Assembly (NCBI GenBank): GCA_021817845.1
Contig: JAKAFW010000018.1
Location: forward strand, 1-64,000
Length of the DNA stretch: 64,000 bases
Origin: FEN-1297 sp021817845
GTDB lineage: Bacteria > Bacteroidota > Ignavibacteria > Ignavibacteriales > Ignavibacteriaceae
Direction of reading: 5' to 3'
Part shown: one piece after another, positions 43,653-50,352 of the stretch
Layout: each line of letters opens with the position of its first letter
Position numbering within the stretch: position 1 is the stretch's first letter
The notes under the pieces: model-generated
Seen by the model: only the letters and a program-made list of their open reading frames with translations
What the model was told of the DNA's origin: nothing
Database searches by the model: none
Translations under genes and position numbers: made by a program

Positions 43653-44218
43653 TATTTCTTCCCGGTTCTCTTCCATGAAATTTTATCACCGATTTTAATT
43701 TTATATTTGTCAGTAAATCCTAAGCTCACCTCAATTACATACATTGCGGGCGCCGTTGAAGCATAAGTTTGATCGGATAAAGTTTTATCAGCATGCTGTA
43801 TAGTTACAATTTTATCCTTAGAATTCACAAAAATCATATCTAACGGTATGTATGTATTCCTCATCCAAAAATTTTGTATAGTGTCAATAGGAAAAATAAA
43901 AAGCATCCCTTGATTTTCTTCCATACTTTTACGGAACATCAAACCAAGCTCCCTATCAAAATCATTGTCCGCAATTTGAATATCTATGGTTGACTTTACC
44001 GCGTTGCTCGCGGAGTCAATAAATGTTAATTCGCCGTCTTTTCTAAACATAAAATCTTTATTGCTGTTATCCTTTTTAGGGAGATTAGTTATTATAAGAA
44101 ATAAAATTACTGCCGCCAACAGAACAGCAGCTATAATTTTAATTGTACCGTTTATTTTTTTCTCCCCTTCTTTTTTCACCGAAGAACTCTTTGACTGAAT
44201 TTTTACATTCTTTTGCAT
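43652..44218 (-). CDS. Membrane-anchored DUF192 protein
   Basis: 188 residues. A lysine/serine-rich cytoplasmic start, one membrane helix (about 26-46: IKIIAAVLLAAVILFLIITNL) and a periplasmic DUF192 domain: TIDIQIADNDFDRELGLMFRKSMEENQGMLFIFPIDTIQNFWMRNTYIPLDMIFVNSKDKIV, ending APAMYVIEVSLGFTDKYKIKIGDKI. The family is widespread and its role unknown; the fold is compact beta. The signature LMFR, then GMLF.F, then FWM.NT.IPLDMIF is complete. Its 3' end abuts REP unit 4. Confidence 0.85.
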   Translation of the reverse strand: MQKNVKIQSKSSSVKKEGEKKINGTIKIIAAVLLAAVILFLIITNLPKKDNSNKDFMFRKDGELTFIDSASNAVKSTIDIQIADNDFDRELGLMFRKSMEENQGMLFIFPIDTIQNFWMRNTYIPLDMIFVNSKDKIVTIQHADKTLSDQTYASTAPAMYVIEVSLGFTDKYKIKIGDKISWKRTGKK

Positions 44219-44342
44219 TATACCGCCGATTATATTAAAAATTTATGAGACAAACATATAAAAATTTATTCACAACAAAATGAATTTATTTCTCTATAAC
44301 TTTGTATCAATAAAAAAACAAACTTCATTTTTGTGATAAATT

Positions 44343-45182
44343 ATGAAACCCAAAATAATAGAGCGCCAAAAAATAAATCTGAATGATACTCAAACAAAGA
44401 TGCTTATTAGCGGCTGGGGAAAGGAAGTTTTTGAAAATTCGGCTGTAGAGAAAATTGTTTATTTATCCGACGGACTAAAAGTCAAAGGCTATGTTGCTTA
44501 TCCTGCAGATAAATCAAAAAAATATCCTTGTGTAATTTGGAATAGAGGAGGCGTAAAGAATGAAGGAGCTATTGACAGCTTTACTGCCCGCGGAATGTTC
44601 GGGCAGCTTGCAAGTTGGGGATATGTTGTCTTTGCATCTCAATATCGTGGAAATGCCGGAGGCGAAGGCAACCCACAGCTTGGCGGCGAAGAAGTGAATG
44701 ATATTCTAAATTTAATTCCGCTTGCCAGAGAATTTTCTTTTGCGGATGATGATAATTGGGGAATCGAAGGCTGGAGCCGCGGAGGAATGATGACATATTT
44801 AACTTTGAAAAAAAGTCACAACTTTAAATGTGCTGTTCTTGTTGGTGCAATTTCAAATTTCAGACAGCACTTTGAAAAAAATCCGCAGTCGGAAGATCAT
44901 TATAAAGAATTTATCGGTGATAAAAACATTGATGAAGAAATTGAAAAACGTTCCGCGATAAATTTTGTAGATCAGCTTCCGAATATTCCCTACTTAATTG
45001 TCCATGGCGTTGATGATAAAATTGTTTCCCCGCTGCAAGCAATAGAAATGTCCCGGAAAATGATTTCTTTGAAAATCCCCCACCGGTTAATTCTTTTTGA
45101 AGGCGGCGATCACTTTCTTAAAAATCACCGAAAAGAATTAGACCTGACGAGAAAATTTTGGTATGATAAGTATCTGAAATAA
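44343..45182 (+). CDS. Alpha/beta hydrolase, prolyl-oligopeptidase (S9)-like
   Basis: 279 residues. Strands and motifs of the S9 catalytic domain: KVKGYVAYPADKSKKYPCVIWNRGG, WGYVVFASQYRGNAGGEGNPQLGGEEVNDIL, DDNWGIEGWSRGGMMTYL with nucleophile S145, PYLIVHGVDDKIVSPLQAIEM, and RLILFEGGDHFL with the catalytic histidine. It lacks the beta-propeller of full S9 peptidases and has no signal peptide, so it is cytosolic. The substrate is unknown (peptide, ester or acyl-amino acid). Confidence 0.88.
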   Translation: MKPKIIERQKINLNDTQTKMLISGWGKEVFENSAVEKIVYLSDGLKVKGYVAYPADKSKKYPCVIWNRGGVKNEGAIDSFTARGMFGQLASWGYVVFASQYRGNAGGEGNPQLGGEEVNDILNLIPLAREFSFADDDNWGIEGWSRGGMMTYLTLKKSHNFKCAVLVGAISNFRQHFEKNPQSEDHYKEFIGDKNIDEEIEKRSAINFVDQLPNIPYLIVHGVDDKIVSPLQAIEMSRKMISLKIPHRLILFEGGDHFLKNHRKELDLTRKFWYDKYLK

Positions 45183-45232
45183 TATCAAATTATTTCCCCT
45201 GCCGTATCTTCCGCAGAAGAATCTTTGTAGTA

Positions 45233-45571
45233 ACTAATTGGCAGGCAGTATACGGAAAGATAGTACCCAAGGCAGTTGTAAAAAATAATTTGAATCAGGG
45301 TGAAAATATTACGAGCTATTTTGTAGGTTGTTATCCTAACCCATTCAACCCATCAACAATAATAAACTATCAACTTCCGGAAGCCGGTATAGTATCGTTA
45401 AGGATATATGACACAATGGGTAGGGGGGTAAAGACACTTGTTAATGAACTAAAAGCTAAAGGATCATATAATATAAGCTTTGATGCATCTCATCTGTCAA
45501 GCGGAGTATATTTCTATCAGCTAAGAGCAGGAGACTTTGTTTCAATAAAAAAGATGGTTTTACTCAAATAA
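45233..45571 (+). pseudogene. Orphan T9SS sorting-domain fragment (copy 1 of a 358 bp direct repeat)
   Basis: A frame matching only the end of a T9SS cargo: TNWQAVYGKIVPKAVV, then GCYPNPFNPSTIINYQL, YDTMGR, ASHLSSGVYFYQLRAG, KKMVLLK. It has no signal peptide and no convincing start; a TTG at 45290 is only an in-frame codon. The match to the 3' end of the gene at 48190 is ungapped at DNA level with about 17 mismatches in 358 bp, and includes 19 bp after the stop. Without an N-terminal export signal it cannot be a T9SS substrate, so it is best read as a remnant or a recombination scar. Confidence 0.8.
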
Positions 45572-45590
45572 TGATTGAATGATTTACTGA
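45233..45590 (+). repeat. 358 bp direct repeat, left copy
   Basis: Matches 49630-49987 without gaps, offset 4397 bp, about 95% identical by eye. It starts ACTAATTGGCAGGCAGT and ends TGATTTACTGA. The two copies bracket the lipoprotein pair, the candidate RNAs and most of the T9SS cargo gene. Confidence 0.92.
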
Positions 45591-45627
45591 AAGTTTATTC
45601 CCCATTGGCAAATTATCTACGTAAAAC

Positions 45628-45647
45628 TACGTAGATAAATCTACGTA
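45628..45647. repeat. Hairpin resembling REP hairpin A
   Basis: TACGTAGAT, AA loop, ATCTACGTA (45628-45647). The core AGATAAATCT and the AA loop are shared with REP hairpin A; only the outer pairs differ. CTACGTA also occurs just before it. It lacks the CTGC tetranucleotide, so it may be an old or unrelated relative. Confidence 0.5.
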
Positions 45648-45727
45648 AAATTACTGATGTTTTTAGTAAACAATTATTTTATGTTCACATTGTCTTTTAG
45701 GATATAAAATTTTGAAAGGGAAAATAG

Positions 45728-46801
45728 GTGAGTAAATTTTATGAATTTGTCTTATCACGAAGACATCAATCCTTGTCCTTATTGCTATCCTTGCTAATGC
45801 TTTTCATATTACAAAGTTGTAAAAGCCCAACCGGCCCGGTAGAGTCTCAGCCCGGCAGAAGAGATTATATCTGGACGGTAGATACTCTATATTCACCAAT
45901 GAATTATCTATTTACCATCTGGGGCGCATCGCCAAATGATGTTTGGACAACGGGCGCAGGAGGTACTGTAAAGGATAGGCTATTTCATTTTGACGGGACA
46001 AAATGGACAAATTACGAAGTACCCCCTGGATGTTATGGAAATGTACTATATGGATTCAGTACAGATAATGTGTGGATGGGTGGTAGTGATGGAAAGATTT
46101 GGCACTTCGACGGTAAAAGCTGGGCCCTCAATTTTACATATCAGCCGAATGGATGGCAGACAGTAGATATCAGTGATATCTGGGGAACAAATCCAAATGA
46201 CGTTTATGCAGTAGGCGTAGTTTTTTATGATCATCAAATGTATCAAAGAGGATTTACTTTACATTATGATGGCGCAGTCTGGAAAAAAATCTATGAGGCG
46301 AACTTCTATTCGCAATTCGAAAAGATTAGAAAAGAAAACAGCAATATTTATATATATAACTACAAACTTAGTTATGGGATAAATGGCGCTTCCGATACAG
46401 TAGAATATTACCTATTGGATGGAAGCAATCTAAAAAAAATATACTCAAATACATTGGATAAAATAACATTTGGTAGTTTTTATAATATAGGCGGTGAAAT
46501 ATATTTCGTGATGTCTAAAGATATTTATAAATATGTAAACAATACTTTTGTAAGACAGTTTTCATTTAATGATCCTAATTATGGGTATAACGTATACGGT
46601 CGAAATGATAAAGATATTTTTGTATACATGATAAACGGAATTGCACATTATAACGGGACTGACTTAGAATATCTATATAAATTCACTCATAACTATACCT
46701 CTATAGGTGGAGGACCTATTATCTTTAATAACGATATCTTTTTTTGTATGTGGGATCCTATAAGCAATATCAACATGGTATTACATGGGAAATTAAAATA
46801 A
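45728..46801 (+). CDS. Beta-propeller-like lipoprotein (tandem copy 1)
   Basis: 357 residues from GTG 45728, with AAAGGGAAAA upstream. The lipoprotein signal ends LFILQSC (C31). The rest shows repeated units of the type W.G.SPNDVW..G..G.....FDG..W: TIWGASPNDVWTTGAGGTV, YGFSTDNVWMGGSDGKIWHFDGKSW, DIWGTNPNDVYAVGVV, LHYDGAVWKKIYEAN, VYGRNDKDIFVYMINGIAHYNGTD. This looks like a four- or five-bladed propeller of the BNR/Asp-box-like kind. It is surface or periplasmic by inference; binding partner unknown. It is about three-quarters identical to the next gene, which follows directly. Confidence 0.8.
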   Translation: MSKFYEFVLSRRHQSLSLLLSLLMLFILQSCKSPTGPVESQPGRRDYIWTVDTLYSPMNYLFTIWGASPNDVWTTGAGGTVKDRLFHFDGTKWTNYEVPPGCYGNVLYGFSTDNVWMGGSDGKIWHFDGKSWALNFTYQPNGWQTVDISDIWGTNPNDVYAVGVVFYDHQMYQRGFTLHYDGAVWKKIYEANFYSQFEKIRKENSNIYIYNYKLSYGINGASDTVEYYLLDGSNLKKIYSNTLDKITFGSFYNIGGEIYFVMSKDIYKYVNNTFVRQFSFNDPNYGYNVYGRNDKDIFVYMINGIAHYNGTDLEYLYKFTHNYTSIGGGPIIFNNDIFFCMWDPISNINMVLHGKLK

Positions 46802-46813
46802 TTGAGAATTGAA

Positions 46814-47857
46814 ATGATTAAAAAAATATTTATGCCTATAGTTATAACAATTTTATTATTGGTGAACTCATGCAAGGATAAAATAACCGGCCCGGTAGAG
46901 TCTCAACCCGGTAGAAGAGATTATACCTGGACGGTAGATACTCTATATTCGCCAATGAATTATTTATTTACCATCTGGGGCTCATCGCCAAATGATGTAT
47001 GGATAACGGGCGGAGGAGGTACGGTAAAGGATAGGCTATTTCATTTTGACGGTACGAAATGGACAAATTATGAAGTACCCCCTGGATGTAATGGTGCTGT
47101 GCTATATGGTTTTAGTGAAGCTAATGTCTGGATGGGCGGAAATGATGGCAATATCTGGCATTTCGACGGCAAGAGCTGGACATTAAATTTTACATACCAA
47201 CCTAAAGGATGGCAAACAGTAAACATTAGTGATATTTGGGGCACAAACGCCGCAGATATTTATGCTGTAGGTGTAGTTTTTTATGATCATCAAATGTATC
47301 AAAGGGGATTTATTTTGCATTATGACGGTACTGAATGGAAAAAAGTTTATGAAGCGAATTTCTATTCACAATTTGGAAAAATAAGAGAAGAGAACAACAA
47401 AGTTTACATAGGTAATATACAACTTAGTTACGGCATAAACGGCGCATCAGACACGGTTCAGTTTTATGAGTTCAATGGAAGCGGATTAATAAAAATATAT
47501 TCCAATACATTGGATAATATTACCTATGCTGTTTTTAATGATATTGGAGGGGAAATATACTTTTTAATATCTCAGGATGTTTACAGGTATATAAACGGAA
47601 ATTTTGTAAAGCAGTTTTCAATTAATGAACCTAATTTCGGATATCAGATTTACGGCAGGAACCCGGAAGATATATTTTTAAGAATGAGAGACGGGCTTGC
47701 ACACTATAATGGTACAGAGGTAGAGTATCTATTTAAGTTTTCTAACAACTTTACAAGTATAATGAATGTTCCTGCAATATTTGGAAAAGAAGTATTTTTT
47801 GCCGTTTGGGATCCTATAAGCAATATCAACATGGTATTACATGGGAAATTAAAATAA
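46814..47857 (+). CDS. Beta-propeller-like lipoprotein (tandem copy 2)
   Basis: 347 residues from ATG 46814; a TTG at 46802 adds four residues. The lipoprotein signal is MIKKIFMPIVITILLLVNSC (C20). After the signal it parallels the preceding gene through all blades (PVESQPGRRDYTWTVDTLYS, IWGSSPNDVWITGGGGTVKDRLFHFDGTKW, YGFSEANVWMGGNDGNIWHF). The first 300 bp and the last 50 bp are nearly identical in DNA, while the middle third has drifted. The two lipoprotein signals share no sequence, so the duplication joined a different 5' end or one end was replaced. Function unknown. Confidence 0.8.
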   Translation: MIKKIFMPIVITILLLVNSCKDKITGPVESQPGRRDYTWTVDTLYSPMNYLFTIWGSSPNDVWITGGGGTVKDRLFHFDGTKWTNYEVPPGCNGAVLYGFSEANVWMGGNDGNIWHFDGKSWTLNFTYQPKGWQTVNISDIWGTNAADIYAVGVVFYDHQMYQRGFILHYDGTEWKKVYEANFYSQFGKIREENNKVYIGNIQLSYGINGASDTVQFYEFNGSGLIKIYSNTLDNITYAVFNDIGGEIYFLISQDVYRYINGNFVKQFSINEPNFGYQIYGRNPEDIFLRMRDGLAHYNGTEVEYLFKFSNNFTSIMNVPAIFGKEVFFAVWDPISNINMVLHGKLK

Positions 47858-47860
47858 TAA

Positions 47861-47996
47861 TAAAGGAGTAGTAAAAAGCTTAAAAAAGATAAATAGTATT
47901 TGCGGTACTATTTGTTTTATTAAAATAGCTCCACAAGGCTGGCTACCTTTTGCGATAAATATTTTTTATTGCATGGTGCTGTTTTGTTTATCAAAA
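47861..47996 (+). ncRNA. Candidate structured RNA, copy 1
   Basis: Begins 4 bases after the lipoprotein stop. Visible helices: P1 GATAA/TTATC (47888-47892, 47988-47992); P2 TAGTA/TACTA around loop TTTGCGG (47899-47905); P3 AGCTCC with GGTGCT (47927-47932, 47975-47980, one mismatch); P4 AAGG/CCTT around CTGGCTA (47935-47949); P5 GCGATAA/TTATTGC (47952-47972, with one G-T pair). Loops match copy 2 while stems differ, the sign of a folded RNA. I cannot assign it to a known class. Confidence 0.4.
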
Positions 47997-48016
47997 CTAA
48001 TTTTTAACTGTTTAAA

Positions 48017-48156
48017 AATAGGAGATAAGAAAAGCTGAAATAAAACAGGGAATAGTGTTTGCGGCACTATTCCCTTTACTTAGAAAAGCTCCATAAGGCT
48101 GGCTACCTTTTGCAATAATTTTAATTTATTGCTTGGGGCTATTCTGTTTGCTAAAA
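48017..48156 (+). ncRNA. Candidate structured RNA, copy 2
   Basis: Same architecture 156-160 bp further on: P1 AAACAG/CTGTTT (48043-48048, 48144-48149); P2 GGGAATAGTG/CACTATTCCC around TTTGCGG (48058-48064), sharing G48048 with P1; P3 AGCTCC/GGGGCT (48087-48092, 48135-48140); P4 AAGG/CCTT around CTGGCTA; P5 GCAATAA/TTATTGC (48112-48132). The 27-base core 48087-48113 differs from copy 1 at one position. GAATAG of P2 could instead pair with CTATTC at 48139-48144, which would give two exclusive folds. It ends 33 bp before the T9SS cargo ATG. Confidence 0.4.
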
Positions 48157-48189
48157 TAAATAATTTATTAACAAAAAGGAAAAATAACC

Positions 48190-49968
48190 ATGAGAACGAA
48201 AATTTTATTATTGATTGCGGTTATATGTCTAACTGCTATTAATTTATTTGCACAGGCGCCAACAATTACTGAAACAAAAACGATTCCAGGTTCCTGGAAT
48301 CCGATCGGAAAAACTACTCCAAAGGTAGGACAAACAACCTATGGTTTTTCAGCGTACTATATAGGAAAAATTTTCCCTACAGCAGATTCATCTACTGTTA
48401 TTGCTAGATCCTACTGTCAGTACGACCTCTCTCCTATACCTACTAATGCAACAATTACACAAATAACAGTAAATTACAGTACAAGTTTTGGTTCATATTC
48501 ATTTAAGATAACTCAAGTATCAAGCATAAATTCTTCAGACAATCCAGCAAATTGGAACGCAATAGGCGGCGGCGGGACAATGAATTCGGGTATTGCTTAC
48601 GGAAACGGTTCATTTAATTCTTCAACTATAAAATCTGCAATGCAGACAGTACTTTCATCAAGGGTATTGATTTTAGGAGCATTATGTGAAAATGAAACTG
48701 CAAATGATTCATATTCCGGTATACTATCGGTAACGCTAACAGTTACATATAACAGACCTGCGCAGCTTCTCAATTTTGTTGCAAGAAATGATCTGCATGG
48801 TGCAGATGGAGGACAGATAGGAGTTGGAGTAAATGCTTCTCCCACTTCACATCCTAGCCCGTATAACTTTACTGCCTATGAAACTCAAACGATAAACTTA
48901 CAGGCCTATGATAATCAAAATATAAATGGTCAAACCTGGCTGTTTAATGATACCGAAGCACCAAATAATAAAAGTAATTGGGAAAAAAATGTATTTGGCA
49001 ATATAAGTTTATTGAGCAATAGCCCGACAACTTCATATCAGGCGGCAGTTGCGGATAACGGTGCTTCATTTATTGCATTTTTAAAAACTTATGTTACGCC
49101 TACCTTCCAAAATAATTTTATTGGTGTTGGTCATGGAGGAGTAATTACTGTTAACAATACACAGGTTAATTCACCTGCTTCCGGATTTTCGGTAGTAGAA
49201 CAAAATGCTATGTACGCTACAGTAACAGGCACAGAGATAAACGGAATATACTATAATCTTTCAAATTGGACTGACGCAAACAACAATATTATATCAACAA
49301 ATAACAGCGCAACATTTTATCCGGGAAATAATATGACTTACACCGCGAATTATATAGGCTCACCGGCAAGCAATACTATAAGCATGGGCTATAATATTGT
49401 TGTAGGTCAACCCATTACAATGCATTGGACAGATAACCCAAATTCAAATGTTACTTATCAAATATGGAGAAATATTAAGGGTGGATCAGGAGCAGTGTTA
49501 ATAGCAACAGTCGGCAGGGGCGTTCAAACATATACTGATTATGGCTATATATTTACAGGTACTTATACAAATGATTTACTGTATTACGATGTAAGACAGT
49601 ATTACTCTGTAGAAGGTACATATTCAAATACTAATTGGCAGGCAGTTTACGGAAAAATAGTACCCAAGGCAGTTGTAAATAATAATTTGAATCAGGGTGA
49701 AAATATTACCAGCTATTTTGTAGGTTGTTATCCTAACCCATTTAATCCATCAACAATAATAAACTATCAACTTCCGGAAGCCGGTTTAGTATCGTTAAGG
49801 ATATATGACTCAATGGGTAGGGCGGTAAAAACTCTTGTTAATGAACAAAAAGATAAAGGATCATACAATATAAGCTTTGATGCATCTCATCTATCAAGCG
49901 GAGTATATTTCTATCAGCTAAGAGCTGGAGATTTTGTTTCAATAAAAAAGATGGTTTTACTCAAATAA
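48190..49968 (+). CDS. T9SS-secreted protein with type A sorting domain
   Basis: 592 residues. A signal peptide (MRTKILLLIAVICLTAINLFAQ) is followed by Asn/Thr/Ser-rich beta regions (SYCQYDLSPIPTNATITQITVNY, PYNFTAYETQTINLQAYDNQ, a fibronectin-like MHWTDNPNSNVTYQIWRNIKGG). The T9SS C-terminal domain spans about 505-592: GCYPNPFNPSTIINYQLP, VSLRIYDSMGRAVKTLVNE, ASHLSSGVYFYQLRAG, KKMVLLK. It should be exported by Sec and moved across the outer membrane by the T9SS, which is not encoded here. The 5' region carries two candidate RNA copies. No catalytic domain was recognised; an adhesin or surface role is possible. Confidence 0.88.
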   Translation: MRTKILLLIAVICLTAINLFAQAPTITETKTIPGSWNPIGKTTPKVGQTTYGFSAYYIGKIFPTADSSTVIARSYCQYDLSPIPTNATITQITVNYSTSFGSYSFKITQVSSINSSDNPANWNAIGGGGTMNSGIAYGNGSFNSSTIKSAMQTVLSSRVLILGALCENETANDSYSGILSVTLTVTYNRPAQLLNFVARNDLHGADGGQIGVGVNASPTSHPSPYNFTAYETQTINLQAYDNQNINGQTWLFNDTEAPNNKSNWEKNVFGNISLLSNSPTTSYQAAVADNGASFIAFLKTYVTPTFQNNFIGVGHGGVITVNNTQVNSPASGFSVVEQNAMYATVTGTEINGIYYNLSNWTDANNNIISTNNSATFYPGNNMTYTANYIGSPASNTISMGYNIVVGQPITMHWTDNPNSNVTYQIWRNIKGGSGAVLIATVGRGVQTYTDYGYIFTGTYTNDLLYYDVRQYYSVEGTYSNTNWQAVYGKIVPKAVVNNNLNQGENITSYFVGCYPNPFNPSTIINYQLPEAGLVSLRIYDSMGRAVKTLVNEQKDKGSYNISFDASHLSSGVYFYQLRAGDFVSIKKMVLLK

Positions 49969-49987
49969 TGATTGAATGATTTACTGA
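49630..49987 (+). repeat. 358 bp direct repeat, right copy
   Basis: The 3' end of the T9SS cargo gene plus 19 bp after its stop. Counterpart of 45233-45590, ungapped. The identity beyond the stop codon shows that a DNA segment, not just a conserved protein domain, was duplicated. Confidence 0.92.
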
Positions 49988-49997
49988 TTGTTTTATT

Positions 49998-50023
49998 GAG
50001 CCGCTTAACACGGCTCTTTTTTT
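49998..50023 (+). terminator. Rho-independent terminator after the T9SS cargo gene
   Basis: GAGCCG/CGGCTC (49998-50003, 50011-50016), loop CTTAACA, followed by seven T. It lies 30 bp after the stop and just beyond the 358 bp repeat; the left repeat copy has no such terminator. Confidence 0.9.
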
Positions 50024-50352
50024 ACGTAATCCGTAAAAACGAAACTGCGGGTCAACTCCTCCTTTTTATTGCCCATACTCGATTTATTATATTCTTATTT
50101 TAGCAATGCTGATTATTTTTCAAATGATTCCTGCATCACTATACCCCCTTCAAATAGTGCAAAATATTGTATCTTTTAGCCAAATGAATTAAATTTCTTA
50201 GGCATTTTTAACCATGATTCTAACCAGTTTAAGTCTTTTCCAGAGGCTCATTTAACGTATTTTAGTGAAAAGCCTACAGCGCAAAATCAATTTTACTGGC
50301 GAAACAGACAAAATTTTTTCTGATAATTGAAATTTGAAAAGAGGTAACTTAA
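50024..50352. other. 329 bp intergenic region upstream of aceE
   Basis: No coding frame or repeat noticed. It should contain the promoter of the pyruvate dehydrogenase operon; AGAGG lies 10 bp before the aceE ATG. No operator was identified. Confidence 0.4.

Noticed and set aside
42200..43655. Regularly repeated hairpins considered as a CRISPR array
   Set aside because: Repeats are palindromic pairs with conserved, not unique, spacers of 100 bp or more, no cas genes are present, and a RAYT transposase explains them better.
45290..45571. Fragment considered as a functional small T9SS protein
   Set aside because: No signal peptide or ribosome-binding site; the sequence is a DNA-level duplicate of the end of the gene at 48190.
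47881..48040. A ~50-codon open frame through candidate RNA copy 1
   Set aside because: It has no good start, and the corresponding frame in copy 2 is interrupted by stops, whereas the helices are kept in both copies; this argues for RNA rather than protein.
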